A DNA stretch of 64,000 bases from Stichopus chloronotus (GCA_021234535.1 CM037842.1:23809106-23873105); one strand, 5' to 3'. Positions 1-30,715 are shown, numbered from the stretch's first letter. Made by a program: numbers and translations. Notes: generated by a model from the sequence alone, not told the origin.

Positions 1-17813
<17,813 letters not shown>

Positions 17814-19118
17814 GAATATTTAGGATTTTAATCAGTTAGGCCAACTGTTGTATTATTCTAAATTGACACCGGGAGGAAGGGGGGCTATGCTTACAATATC
17901 GTGTACATCACTGGTACTGGTTGTGGGCATCCTTTCAGTAAGCCTCTAATAATTGTTTTAGCACAGTCTATTATTCAACGAGATGTATGTTCTGTGAGTC
18001 ACTTCTTTTTGGCAGGACTCCTGACTAAGATGCTGCAATTCCGGTGTGGTTATATTTATTTTCGCTCCTTGTACCAGATGGACACTTTGTAAATGTTCGA
18101 ACATAATAAGCATACTACACTGATATTGTGATCAACGTGGAAGTTAACAAATATGTACAGTTTAGAGACTGGTTACAACAGAAATATTTTAAAAAAAAAA
18201 CATTTTCAATCCTATGTGCAGCTAATTTACGTAAACACCTTAAACAAGCACCTTTGAGTTTACATAAGTACTATATTATTGTATAGACCTATATACATGA
18301 ATGCCTTTTATTTTACAAGTTGTGGCCATTTTTTTTTATTCTAGTGGCTATACACATCACGTGATTGTTGATGTGATTAAGTGAATGATGTATGACAAAC
18401 ACTCCCTTGGACTTCAAGGAATTCGCTACTAAACAAATGACATTTCATGAAAAGTAGGCACATTTTCCACTCTTCATTAGTGAAAACTTTATCTTTATAG
18501 TATGTTCCGTTGGGAGGTTACGAAATATAAAACAAAATATCATTACGAAATTTTTATGGTGTCACACAGATAACAACTACTTGAACATCGGTTGTATTTC
18601 TTTACAATCTGCATGTCCTCCTTTAAAAGAAACATTAGTTTAAGTGTTGTCGCCTTAACTTTCACAACATTTTAAGCTAAATCCACAAAATAACTATTCA
18701 AAATTTTCATTGTTGTGAAATTTCAAGATTAAATGAATGCTTTAATTTCAAAGAACAACACAAAGATCTTAAAGTAATTTACCATCGTTACCTTTCATTT
18801 TTGTAGTCTTGAGGCAACTCGAAATGTATCTTGAGCAGAAACGTCTTTCTTTAAAGGCAGTATATATCTTGAGTTAGAACAAGATGTTGTCGTCGGATTT
18901 GAAATGCCTGGAATGAAAAATTATTCACTTGTCAGTAGAATAGTCCTCTGAATCGATTTATCTCGAAATGACCACACACTTATTAGTGTGCTTCATTTGG
19001 TTGTTAATAAAAACGAAACGGAACTCTTCAGTTCACCCGTGTGATGCAGGTTTTTTGTTTGCTTCAAGCTAGACTAGTGTAACTTTACACTGCAAATGTT
19101 AACTTTCATAAGTCCTAA

Positions 19119-19152
19119 GCCGTTTTGTTGATGTTTAATTCAACAAAACGGC
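19119..19152. repeat. Perfect 13-bp hairpin
   Basis: GCCGTTTTGTTGA, an 8-base loop, then TCAACAAAACGGC. No terminator role is implied in an animal genome. It could be the core of a fold-back element. Confidence 0.85.
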
Positions 19153-20039
19153 AAATGTAAAATTAGAAGATATCACAGTACATCACATCAGTATTGAAGT
19201 AATGCTTGTGGATTGTTCAATCTTCACTCCCGAATATTTTGAATTTGGCAAAAAAAAAAAGAAGAATATTGAGTAAATTTTAAATTTTCTAGCATATTCC
19301 AGTTTTTATTAAAACCCTTCTTCCCGAAACAACTCTCTCAGCCCCATTTACAATTAGTCTTGATCAGAATTTTTTTCTAGAAGTGTTGTCACAGAAATAA
19401 GACTGATAACATACCAATTTTTTTTCTACGTCGTTTCACAATAATTGCTTTATATTTTGTCCTTAGCATAAGAATCCCTCAAACACAGACCTTGTTCGAC
19501 TTATTTTGGATCTCTAAACTTCCAGCATGAGACACTTTCATCGTAGCAGAAACGACACCGCCTCCTCTGAGTAGACAGAAGCATTTTTTTCCTTTTTTTT
19601 TCTTTGTAGCAAAACCTGTTGCATGTGTTTGAAAAAGTAGTACGTGATTGGTCCAGCCAGTCAAAGCGGCATATCCCAGATTAGTCAATGATTGGTAGTA
19701 ATAGGTCATCATTGTCATGTGAACTTTGCTTAATTTGTACATGGCGGTAGGCGGTTTCTTGTGGCTAAGTAGTGAAACTTAATTTCTGATCAACGGCTGA
19801 GGGGAAAATAAAATAGGGAGTCACCTAAAATGTTAAATGGATGTTAGGCACATAAAATCTTGTAAATATACGAGGTATATATATCAGTCACGTCGTGATG
19901 TAAGAATCGTTGTCTGTTGAATAACTTGATAAGGAGTGGCGTACATGGGCTATTGTCACCTGGCCGGGGTATGAAAATTTTAGAAAACTTTCCACCAGGG
20001 TATGATTACATATGAACAATTCGCTTCAGAAACATTCTA

Positions 20040-20240
20040 CTCGAATGGGCTTGAATGATTTCAAGTGGTTTTTAAATGGCTGTAAATGGTACCAACTGGT
20101 TTTAAAATATGCAAATCGTCTTCTCAAATGGTTTTATAACTGGTTTCAAATGTCAATAAATTGTTTTGAATGGAAAATTTACTAAAACACATTCTACATC
20201 ATTTGGAAAAAGTGTGGTTTCAAATGGTTTCTGTTAAATG
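20040..20240. repeat. Degenerate CAAATGGTTTT repeats
   Basis: About ten irregular, diverged copies of a short word close to TCAAATGGTTTTAAA, spaced roughly 15-30 bases apart. It looks like an old, decayed minisatellite. Confidence 0.6.
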
Positions 20241-21825
20241 GAATTTCCCCTTGAGCAAGGTCACACGTGCGTCTTTTTTGATTTTCAAAGTTGTCTTCTA
20301 CATAGTAGCTCCCTTATCTCAGTAGGACGAAAATAGCTCAATTTCAGGTGTTGATGCCAATTTATTTCTTCGGTAGCTACAACAAACAATGAAATACAAA
20401 ACTAAATTTGGAAAGGATGAAACATACACTGTTACAGTAAAGTATGTCGCAATAATTACAGGATTAGTTAATTGCTTGTGTCAACGATTTACATACGGGT
20501 TTACATACTTTTGATTGGTTAACATGATCATTGATCCCCTAACCCTCAACTGTTTAGCGTGCCCTTGGGCTGTCCGCAAGCACGTTCCCAACACTGGTAA
20601 TCATATTGGTGAAATGTAAACACATCTTTCTCTTTGTCTCTTTGTACACTATGTAGGCCTATGTATGTCATTGTATCGTTCCTTGCTTCTTTTGTCATCA
20701 TCATGTTCGGTTAACTGTTTATCAATTTTTTTCATCTTCAACTTGGTTTATCTAATTTGTGTGTGGCAGTGGAATCAACAAGAATAAATTGACCTGTAAT
20801 CGACAAATTAAATCGATCTCCCTCGATTTCTAGTCTCTGATATGTCTTACTCTCTCTAAACGGGAACATTTCTGTATCGTAACGTCCAGGACATTCGCCG
20901 CCGAGGCAGTCGCGAAAGACTGAAAGCCCGCAATAACACCCTGCATCACAACTGTGCTGACGTCAGGGGACATAAGCTGGTCTAACCTTGTATGTGGGTG
21001 AGAATTCTGATATAATGGAACTGATGATTGATCGATGTCCTGGGGAGGTGGTGTCACCTCAACTTTTGGAAATCGTCGCTCAGTTAAGGTGAACTCAGAT
21101 GCAAAATAGTGCCACATTCGATGCTAGATTTGAACTTGAATGTATTTCCAAGAATTCCTGTTTTTTAAGTATTTTATTGTTGTCATTTTGCTTGAGAGAA
21201 TATTAATCTTAGACCTTTCATGACAATGTGATAATTCGGATTACAACATTGAAATATTGGTAGGCCTATAAACCCTACACCTTCTTTCCCCACCCGATCC
21301 CCGTCACAATAAAAAAAAAAGAAACATTTCGAAAAGATCCAATACCCAATAGGGCAATGCTTGACAAGCATAAGTGTCTGTCGACGTAACGGGAAAAGGA
21401 CATATTGTTTGTACATCTTCCCCCATGGGGAAGATGCGTGGGGGGTCCCCGTTTTTGTCTGCTTGGAGAGAAGTCACCAGATCGCTAGAGCACCTTTGAT
21501 TGTTGAAGTTGTCGCTCTGTTCAACTACATATTCAGTCGACGTTATAATATGTAGAATTACGTACTGTACAGTGCATGGTGCTAAACATAACAAATTCTT
21601 CTAATTTTAACCTTTTGCACAGTCCTCGCTATGTATCTCGGCATAAGGTAGAGGTAAGGCCGATATTCAAACGACTGCCGTTGAATGTTACGCAGTGCAG
21701 AAGATGTAGAAACTCCTTTCTCTGTATCCCCTCAATTCCGTCCCTTAAATATTCGCTATCACAGACGTGTAGGCCTATATCAACAGGTAGGCTGATACTG
21801 GAAGTGTGACTTCCAAAAGAGCATT

Positions 21826-21874
21826 CATTTTCTGACTTAGGGTATACGCCGAGCATCGTCTAAGTCAGAAAATG
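21826..21874. repeat. Perfect 15-bp hairpin
   Basis: CATTTTCTGACTTAG at 21826-21840 and its exact complement at 21860-21874, with a 19-base loop. A fold-back of unknown origin upstream of copy B. Confidence 0.88.
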
Positions 21875-22419
21875 TATAATATTTTAATCCAGTAGTAGCC
21901 TATCTGTTGATAGACACGTTTCCGAACTGAACAGAAGTCCTTAATAGACGATTGTCTTATTAAAACTACCAACGTGTATTGAAGCTGTTTCGTTCTCTCT
22001 CCGACTTTGAAACAAGGATTTAAGTAAGAATAGTTTTCATAGAATCGTAGTATGAGATATAAGAACGATTATGAAGAGGAAACTAAGTCTTAAAACGTTA
22101 ATGCGTTCGAATTCTGCTGGCAGTAAATTATCGGTGCAATTTCGTCCTCAAGGAAAAATTGTAATTTTGATGATGTCACACTAAAGAGCGGATGAGTGTT
22201 AGTTGCAAGTGATATTAATGGCAACTGAAGAAAGTCCAAATCATTACCGTTATTAAAGAAACTTTCAGAGTCATTACCTTTTTGCTAAAATTTTCTGTAT
22301 TTAGAGGGCACAATATTTTATATATCCGGAAATTATGATAGGCGCAATCCTTTGCAAAACTGTTGTTCAAACTTTTTTCATCAAAGTTACCAATGACTTT
22401 ATCCTTTTGCATAAATAGG

Positions 22420-22840
22420 TCAGATATCTTTAAGGCTGAAAATTATTTAAAAATATTTATACTTAAAGATGTCTGTAATTAGAATTACAAATATCTTGAA
22501 TAGAATTTAAAGATACATTTTAAAACTGAAAATCCTCTATTTCTTTTGTCTTTCACTTCTGTTCAAGTTGCCTTTTATTGATTTTTAAATGAGGCATGCC
22601 TGTCCAAACCTCTTCAAGATATCTTTAAGGGACATTCAAGGCAGCTTCAATTCGAATTAGAGGAGGTATGTTTAGTTCTTATTCAAGATGTCTGTAATAC
22701 CTAATCAAATTATCTTCAATTCGTATCTATCAAAGATATCTTTTAATTACCTAAGGATATCTTCAATTTATTTAACAGATATCTATAATTCTTATCAAGA
22801 TATTTTCAATTGATCTATAATTCGTTTAAACATAATAAAT
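22420..22840. repeat. Degenerate AAGATATCTTYAATT repeat field
   Basis: Around a dozen diverged copies of a word near AAGATATCTTCAATT, at roughly 30-base intervals and sometimes inverted (the word is partly palindromic). Probably an old AT-rich satellite. Confidence 0.6.
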
Positions 22841-25058
22841 TCGATGTATTGATGTCTTAATTTTTTTTAAAGTTGAAGATCTCTAATTCTGAAATAGAAA
22901 CTTAAATGACTTGTCACATACTACCGTGACAAACATGTGAATTAAAGCGGAACCAGTAAACTTTTTTCACCTCATGAATAGATGAAAAAATATGTCTTTT
23001 TCGGATATTGGGACTCTCAGCACTGACTTGAAAGACGTCATGAATGTGTGAAGTGATGTCTATGAAATGGCTACATGACTGGTGTTATTCGATGATGTTT
23101 AAGGTGATCTCAGTGTATGTATTCAACATGTAAATGTCTTTGAGCTAGACAAATCTACAACAACTGTTTTTACCCTTGTCTACAGACACAAGATCAAAAA
23201 CTCAACGCAGCATTTACACAGCGAGTGTTCTTTTATGTTGCACAAATGCGACGGCTAAATTGTAGAACTTGGGGATATGCACAGGAGGGGTTGGTGCATC
23301 CTTCTCAAGTGGCACCTATCACCACTACATACATGATAGCTTATAGAAAGTCTGTCTAAACGGAGCACCACCATTAGTTGGCGCAAAGAGTTACAATAAA
23401 TGTTTGAAAACAAAAATACCAGATGTCGGGGAAATCGCTTTCACAGGTGCCCCTTTACTTCAAAAACCGACCCATCCCCTACGGATAATTAAGGATGTGT
23501 GACAATTACACTTTATTTAGGGAATGCACTTTACCAAACCCACTTGAGTTTTCTGTATCCTCAATCCTACATTACAAATTCTCTTTGAATTTTCCAACTG
23601 TATACAGTATAGATATGAGACGTAAATAGATAAATTATATAATGTTTAATAAAATTTTACTTTTCTCTTTAATAAAATATACATAGGCCTATAGGTCTAC
23701 CAGACTTTTAAGTAAAGGCCTATCTTAAATGAAAGTCTTGTTGGAAATGCAATAATATGTAGGCGTAAGTTACTAACAAAATAATTCAAAATGTGCATGT
23801 ATATAGAACACTAAAGCCACCATCATCAGAGTCCGTGGTTGCTTACTCCGAAAAGTTGAGTTAACTGAGGACCATTTTGTGTTGTTTCCCTGTACCGGCA
23901 CTATTCTTTATAGATTTACAGCAGGATTACTTGCAGATAAATATTTAAAATCAAATTTAATTAACCTACAAGCATATCCGCTATTATTTTCTTCATTTCT
24001 AGACAAGACAGTCCTTTGCTATGAAATGTTCAGGGTACAAGTTTGGAGACGTTCGTGTAAAATTTCAACTTTTTTTTTGTCAAGAGTTACATTCAGTTTA
24101 ATCGATACGGATTATTCGTACGTGGATAAGTCTTCGAAAGAGTGTTGAGCAGATTTCTTCACGAATCCGTACATAGTTCTGCGGAGACACTGTGTACACA
24201 ATAAGCAATCGGTTTCCAAGGTCAATTTCATCTCAAAATTAAAAAAAAAGAAGAAGAGGAAGAGAAGCGCAAGTTGAAAAGCTGGAAAGTTCTTTGTGGA
24301 TTGATGTCTTTCAGAAAATTCAGATATTTAGTCACTTGTTTCTTCCTCTCTGTGAAAAAAATATCGAAGGTAAGGTGTTGGTACTAGAATAATTATCACC
24401 TATATAAGTGGTTGAGTACAACGATAGAAGAATGAGGTTAGGGTTTTGATAATACGCAAAGCGATGCGTGTGCTCTTTATGTGGTTGATTTGTTTTCGAT
24501 AACACATCAGAATACATTCAAAATCAACAATAATCAATAAATATTGTTCATCAATCGTTGCCATATTCATCTTTTGGTCTTCATACTTTAAACGTGTGAT
24601 ACATCAATCTACAAAAAGTCATACTTCAGAATCATTTGCAGATGCCATCATTGTTTTCTCTCAAACAAAAGTCTAACTGACACTCCGCTTAGTGGTTTAT
24701 GACGAGAGAATTTCATTATATATAAACCTGACTTAAACAATAAATGGTCCTTGAACATAAAGAAAATAAAGCTAAAATGTGATTGTTTTCGTACCATTTT
24801 ATACATAATTATACACTTGCTTGTGTATACAAGGAGAGTTTAAGTTTTATATACTAAAAACACGGCATCAACTCAATGTTTTAATATGCTTTGATATGCT
24901 TTATTAACCAAGTTCAGTTACTGTCAAGTAATGTAACATAGGTCAATTATGTAACTATTGCATGATATACTTAAAGCTATTCCACATGACAAACTCTATG
25001 AGTCTATTTGATTAGGTTGAATCATTTTTTTATAACTTGATTTTGTTGCCTATTACAG

Positions 25059-25391
25059 GAAAATTAAAAGTCGAAAATTGTGGAGAAAAAGAAAAGGAGA
25101 ATACAATCATGATTGTCAGTGGAGAAACAGATTCTCTTGATGGAACCTTTAAGAATCTATCAGTCGACGTCACCGATTACATCATAGCAGGGGAGAGGAG
25201 TCTTCTGAGAATTTTTCCAAGTGCTTTTTTATTAGCTTTTCTCTCCGCTGTTTTGTTGTGGTCTTTTAAGATCAAAGATATTCATAAAACGACAGTTTAC
25301 CTAAAGTACAGTGGACACGAATTACGTTGGATTCTTACCTTCTTACTTATATTAGTACAGCTTTCTTTGATAACTGAAGACGTGATAAAAG
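25059..25391 (+). CDS. Copy B exon 1 found (TMD0, helices 1-2)
   Basis: Encodes KLKVENCGEKEKENTIMIV, then FPSAFLLAFLSAVLLWSF (membrane helix), YLKYSGHELRWILTFLLILV (second helix) and LSLITEDVIKG. SUR1 has FCGSENH and HNLRWILTFILLF at these places. It enters in phase 1, so an upstream exon supplies the start; otherwise Met at 25109 starts the protein. Phase 1 out. Confidence 0.88.
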
Positions 25392-25785
25392 GTACAGTTC
25401 CTCTTATTCTCCCCCCTTTTCCAAATTCAAAACCGCGATATTAATTTACAGCAAAATCCTGGCCATCGTGCAGGACCTATAGTTTTCAAAGGAACCCACA
25501 ACCTAACAAAAAAGAATCACGGTCGTCTCCAGAAAAAAAGTCTGTCCTCTATGTATGTTCCTTAAGAAGAACCCTTAAGATTTATTATCAATTAAGTAAG
25601 TCAAATTGTGGTAGTCTTGAATAATGATTAAACTTTGTCCTGCTTTTTGTTTATTTAAAAAAAAATCGCAGTTCTTTCAAAACTTTAATCAAGTGAAGCA
25701 CATCAGTAGTATTCATTTTGTTATGAAACAAACCTGCTTTTTGACGAGTGTAAATTTACTAAAGTCCATGAGCCACTACACTAGT

Positions 25786-25990
25786 CCTGCAGCTTCTGAA
25801 AACTCAAGCCCAGGATCTTCCGGGAGCTTCGCCCCTGGATCCCCAACGGGGCATTGCCCGTGAGCCCCACCAGGGGGCTTAAGGCGGGGACCTGGACCTC
25901 ACCCATTTGGGAATCGCGCTCAGCGCTTGCGGTGCACGCTATGCGTGGACGGTTCCACCATATACCTTTTCGCAACCTCACCCTCACAGA
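25786..25990. repeat. GC-rich interspersed fragment
   Basis: An abrupt 200-bp GC-rich island in AT-rich intron, with phrases such as GGGAGCTTCGCCCCTGGATC and CCCACCAGGGGGC. These are typical of a degenerate GC-rich repeat common in marine invertebrate genomes (recalled pattern, not searched). Not coding. Confidence 0.45.
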
Positions 25991-26427
25991 AAGATTTGCA
26001 CCCTGTCAAGATCCGTTGTATCATCAAGTTAACTTGACGTACACACATCTCACTGACTTAAAGTTGATATCGGTTGAGACTGATGACGTTAACTAAAGCA
26101 CGTCTCAGTATTTCCTGATGGATGGCAACTATGTAAGGCCCAAAGTTGGATTGCGAAAATCAATCTTTTCGATTGAAGTATCCAATTATCTTTCTGAAAG
26201 GATTAAGTAATGCACGTAGATACGGGTTTGCAGAGATAAATTGCTTGAGATAAGGTCTTATCCACTTGCCAGTGAATCATGTTGGTCGTATGAGTGTTAA
26301 TGTGATGATAGCATCTTCGAGATCAATGAAGAAGATAATGTAACTACCACATTATCTTTCACTATTCATTTAAAGTAAAAATCATAGAAATAGTAATAAC
26401 GATAGTAGTAAAACTATACTCCTAATA

Positions 26428-26568
26428 CACTCTATAAAAAAATGTTTCTTAACGAGCAAAGGGTTCCTCCCTCGATGACAATTCTTAAGTAATTCCTGCA
26501 AATTATTTTCGAAGAGTCCTATGGGTTCTCCCTGCAGGACAATTAAAGAATCCTTTTTGCTTAGAGTG
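26428..26568. mobile_element. 141-bp TA-flanked MITE
   Basis: Ends CACTCTATAAAAAAATGTTTC and, on the complement, CACTCTAAGCAAAAAGGATTC, flanked by TA on both sides (26426-26427, 26569-26570). Inside are two diverged copies of GGGTTC.TCCCT...GACAATT. Copy B intron 1. Confidence 0.65.
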
Positions 26569-26966
26569 TACTCAGTATGATACTAATGATTATGATACTG
26601 ACTAAAAAGTAATAATAATTACATGTGTAGCAATAATAGCAATAATTGCCATAATGGTAATTTCGAATCGCTGACGGTAATTAAGGTAAAACACCGATAA
26701 AGGTGACGATTGTCAGCTGGTATGACTATAAACATTAAAAGATTAATGAACTGAGATCTACAACTATGATGATAGCCTTGACGATGGCTATTAAGACAAC
26801 GGTGTTTGCACCTCACATAATTAATATTGACAACCTTACCTATAACAACAACTGGTTACAATGTATTCATCAAAACAGTGGAAATAACTGCCATAATACT
26901 ATACCTAAACTGCAGTTTAATCTTATTTTTATCTTAATTTTACGCCCACTTTTTTTGTTTGTTTAG

Positions 26967-27250
26967 GATCTCCATTTTATCCATATTTGTTTGCCAAGAT
27001 CATGGATTTAGCACTGGACGTGCTGACGTTGTATGCAGCAACTCAAATGGAAAAGTTGCATTTGGCGTCCATGTCTTCGGCTTTAGCTGTCACGTGGCTT
27101 ATATCTGGATTTGTTCAAGCAGGAGGAGCGTTTCATATGAATCTCCAAGAAGACATTTTCTATCTTTACCTCCGTTTCTATGGTTACATAGTGCATTTGT
27201 CACTGTGCATTGTTCTCTTTGTCATCGATGCACGTATTTTTATATTAAAG
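26967..27250 (+). CDS. Copy B exon 2 (TMD0, helices 3-5)
   Basis: Encodes YLFAKIMDLALDVLTLYAAT, then MSSALAVTWLISGFVQAGG and YIVHLSLCIVLFVIDARIFI. Three hydrophobic segments complete the five-helix TMD0. Phase 1 in, phase 0 out. Confidence 0.9.
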
Positions 27251-27563
27251 GTAAGGTCTTCTCTAGTCACTTGAAACTATGTAAATACTAGGTGCCCCCC
27301 ACTTCGAGCCACGTAGCAACAAAATAACATTCAGGCCAGCGACTGTGAAGTAGGGAACATATAAGCTATTGTCAGGTTGTTTCCAGCAGTACTAAGGTAA
27401 AACGGTGCACCCATGTATGAACCACTTTAAACATGATACTGAATGTAATTACAAGGTGGTGCAACAAAGAGAATTATTGCGAAGTAAGAATGTTTGACTG
27501 TGTAGTGTTGAGATGTATGTACGTGAATGTTTTTGTCTAATACATTTCATTGTGCTTCCATAG

Positions 27564-27809
27564 AGTTACAAGAATCCACGTGATAGAGAAGAACGGTTAC
27601 GTTTCATAGATGAACTTGAAAGGGATAAAATTACATACTTGGATCAATATTCAATATTCCCAAGTAGGGTATCTTTCTGGTGGGTATGGCCTCTGATTAA
27701 GCTCTCACAGAAAAGTCCTCTATCAACTGAGAGTCTCGGCGCGGTTCCACAGAAAGAACGAGTAGTTTACTATCACTTGCAGCTGCGCAGAACTCTCAAA
27801 CGATTGCAA
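27564..27809 (+). CDS. Copy B exon 3 (L0 linker)
   Basis: Eighty-two codons, phase 0: SYKNPRDREERLRFIDELER, then SFWWVWPLIKLSQKSPLSTE and LGAVPQKERVVYYH. Matches SUR1 TYWWMNAFIKTAHKKPIDL and LGKLP. L0 is the segment that couples SUR to Kir6 in mammals. Confidence 0.93.
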
Positions 27810-28089
27810 GTGAGCTGATTTATCATTATGTTGTTTAGCTTCCTTACTTAAACACTATTTCAACTAGATAATTCTATTTTTGCTTTTTTCCACTTTTTCC
27901 TCTTTGCTGTCGCTATAGTGTAATACCGATCTACCTATCTTATTACTTGCAACTCGTTACCTCGGTGTATCGCAATCACAAGAAGCATTCTATCATTGTA
28001 GCAACAATCCTAAATAGCTCATTTATATTAATAGGTGGTTGACATTTTAGAAACACAGTCGTGTACCATGTTTACGAGTAAATCGTTCT

Positions 28090-28168
28090 TCCTGGATGAG
28101 AGAACTCGCCTTCAAGGGTTCTCATCAGAAGCTTATTTTTGTATAAGAGTTTTTTTTTTCTAAGAGTG
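28090..28168. mobile_element. Partial relative of the 26428 MITE
   Basis: Ends TTTTTCTAAGAGTG followed by TA, the same terminus as the element at 26428-26568, and contains GGGTTCTC upstream. No left end was found, so the left border is a guess. Confidence 0.4.
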
Positions 28169-28274
28169 TAGATAGGTTTCGCTCACATCCATTACGTTTT
28201 CGTTAATGTAATAACCTGATTTTAACATATTTATCACAATCATCGTTTTTGGTCATCACATTTTGTTGTTAAAG

Positions 28275-28463
28275 GGTGAGACTCTTTTTGGATCCAAACT
28301 ATGGTGTGCTGTGCTTGAGAGGAGCAAGTGGACTTTCCTGATTTCTGGTTTCTTTACGCTCATATCCGGATCCATTGGCTTCGTTCCTCCTTTAATTCTC
28401 AAGAGAATATTAACCCTCGGGATTTCCAGTCTAACTCAACATTTGTTCACGATGAACAAGTAG
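28275..28463 (+). CDS. Copy B exon 4 (TMD1 start), ends in TAG
   Basis: Encodes GETLFGSKLWCAVLERSKW, then IGFVPPLILKRILTLGI. For exon 5 to be read in frame this exon must end in phase 0. The only fitting donor is TAG|GTATAA, so the last codon is stop TAG (28461-28463). A C-to-T change of CAG|GT (Gln) would explain it. No copy A counterpart lies in the window. Confidence 0.8.
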   Translation, partial: GETLFGSKLWCAVLERSKWTFLISGFFTLISGSIGFVPPLILKRILTLGISSLTQHLFTMNK

Positions 28464-29487
28464 GTATAACGCTATTAGGTCGTTGTGCCTTAAAACCATA
28501 GAAATAGATAAAACAGAATGTGGCGAGGCTAACTGATCACAGAGTTAACATGTCGTGTCAAACAAATTTGACTGCATCCTTGCCCTGAGTGGCGTATGGT
28601 TCCTACAAAGAGAATCACAGAATGGCAAAAACAGCTCTGTGATAGATAGTGCACGTACCAAATTTGTTCGTTCGATGTCTCACTACATCTTGTTGGAAAG
28701 CAAAACCGCAACCGTCTGATACTTTGAGGCAATGTGGGTAGTATGTGGGAGACTCGATTTCCCAAGACCTTGCGAGAGGTAGTATACTAATGTGTGTAAA
28801 ACGTTGCTGTAAGTGTTAGTTGACATTAATGTTAGTGGTATACGTAAATCACACCACTTTATAGGTAGGCCTACCACACAGAGATGAACGTGACCTATAT
28901 ATCTTGGTATCACTTATAACTGCCTGACATCCATTTGGTTTATCTCTTTCTATGCTCAAAACACGTATTTGTGTAGAATATGACAGCTATGCTGCTATTG
29001 TTGCCGGTACGTTTACTGTTCCACCGAGACCACAGATTGACGTTCCCTTCTCTTGAACTGTGTATCAAACTCCAAAGAAAATAAGTGTGTCTGTTAACCA
29101 CGTTCTCGTGCTGTGTGTATAAAAGACGATGGCATTTAAACCAAATGAAACTTGGCACTTGGGAGATTTGCGTAGTAGAATCAACAGTCTGCTCTACATT
29201 TCCACATACCCTTAGCTGACTGGGGCTTGACTGGGGGAGACTCAGATCCCTACTTTGCTTGCACAGACAGGGGTCACAGTTAACGCGATCACTCACAGAG
29301 GTGTCAAATTGAATAATAGCATTTCCTCCACCTTGAATAAACCTTCACCCTTCGTAGATTAAAAAAAAAGTAATGATACATTTAGTAACAAAAAAAATTA
29401 ACAGATTGATAAAATTAAGTGGATCTATCTACTATCTGCTATAGATTACCTTCATGTTTTGCCTACTTTGTTTTCTTCGTCTTTCAG

Positions 29488-29643
29488 GTTCATTTATCCT
29501 TTATGACGGTGTATGAGTTTTCCCGTAATCGGTTTGTACTTGTCATCGCCATGGCAACTTTTCTGACGCTTTCTCAGTTTTTAGAAATGTGGAGTATACA
29601 CCTAACCCTGTCCGAATCCTGCCGAATTCAGGGAGGGATTCAG
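29488..29643 (+). CDS. Copy B exon 5 (TMD1)
   Basis: Fifty-two codons, phase 0: VHLSFMTVYEFSRNRFVLVI, then FLTLSQFLEMWSIHLTLSES and IQGGIQ. Matches SUR1 VLAVLLFLALLLQRTFLQ and INLRGAIQ. Confidence 0.88.
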
Positions 29644-29950
29644 GTAACTTTATTCAGTTCCACAGAATAGTAGGCCTAAGTAAATATAAAGACGCCTATG
29701 AAACTAAGCGAATGAACTTTGTAGTAATATCTTCTCTGAATAATATTGATAAAGTCACATTGTTCTACTTAAGGAAGTCTAGACTTAATTAAAAAAAAAA
29801 CAAAGCATCTAGACCACCACAAACTTACAAGATTGTAGTTGTGAGTACATTTATTTTCAATATTACATTTGAAGATGGTTATTATATTCAATGAGTCACC
29901 ATCCGTTCCGTAGACTGTTATTTACTTCTTTCATTGTCTATGCTAAACAG

Positions 29951-30091
29951 AGTTTAGTGTTTGAAAAATTGCAGTTTCTATCAAGGACCCACTTGGACAT
30001 CGGGATTGTAGCAAATCACATGACCGCTGATTTACTTAGACTCCGGTTTTTCTTCCTGCAATTTCACAAACTGTGGTCCGTGCCATTGATG
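29951..30091 (+). CDS. Copy B exon 6 (TMD1)
   Basis: Forty-seven codons: LVFEKLQFLSRTHLDIGIVA, then LRFFFLQFHKLWSVPLM. In SUR1 this is IYNKIMHLS and FFFLCPNLWAMPVQ. Phase 0 both sides. Confidence 0.88.
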
Positions 30092-30580
30092 GTAAGATTA
30101 CGAATATTCATATACACTATAGTGACGTAAATATGATAAATATTTACGTCTTCAAAACACAGAGGGTTAGAGGGGTTAGACGATTAAGTCTACCTTAAAT
30201 GGATAAGAGGGCGCTCTCGAAAGATTCACTGCCTACAATGCTTTGTTAATATAACATAGAAAAGCAAACTACTTCATATTCAATGAATGCTAAGTGATTA
30301 TCACTGAAACATTACCGTTGTCCATACAAGTAGTTTTGTGACAATGTGAAAGACAAAACTGTCGAGAAAGATTAGCCTTTAATACAATTGAACCTCGATC
30401 AATTTAACCATCATATGTATGGAACTGGAGACTAAACTGTGGGTGTTTCGATATGCAAACTCTGCAACAATCAGGCAGACAGACAGAAAAATCCACCATA
30501 AGAAATGTAGACAGATAGACATAAATTCATACATACATAAGAAACCGTTACTCACATATTTTATAAATTTTTATCCACAG

Positions 30581-30715
30581 GTTGGATTTTCCGCCATCCT
30601 CATCTATCAAGAGCTTGGATTGGCTTGTTTTCCAGGGATCGTCTTCACCATATTGTCGCTGTCCCTCCAGTACGTGTTCGCCAAAGTAGGCGCTTACTAT
30701 GAGAACGCTAAAATG
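30581..30715 (+). CDS. Copy B exon 7 (TMD1)
   Basis: Forty-five codons: VGFSAILIYQELGLACFPGI, then LSLSLQYVFAKVGAYYENAK. Two membrane segments, phase 0 both sides. Confidence 0.9.

Larger units (their letters stand above)
17814..25058. other. Intergenic region between copies A and B
   Basis: 7.2 kb with no gene I can support. It must contain the 3' UTR of copy A and the promoter and first exon of copy B: B's first recognised exon enters in phase 1 with no in-frame ATG at its start. I could not find that exon. Contents: AT-rich sequence, TAGGCCTA words, two perfect hairpins (19119-19152, 21826-21874), degenerate repeat fields (20040-20240, 22420-22840) and an unexplained ORF cluster near 20830-21860. 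Confidence 0.7.

Noticed and set aside
19119..19152. Hairpin as a transcription terminator or miRNA
   Set aside because: Intrinsic terminators do not apply in animals, and the 13-bp stem is too short for a miRNA precursor.
20830..21117. Calling the 95-codon minus-strand frame a gene
   Set aside because: No recognised domain, no clear splice partners and no support beyond length. Kept only as a finding.
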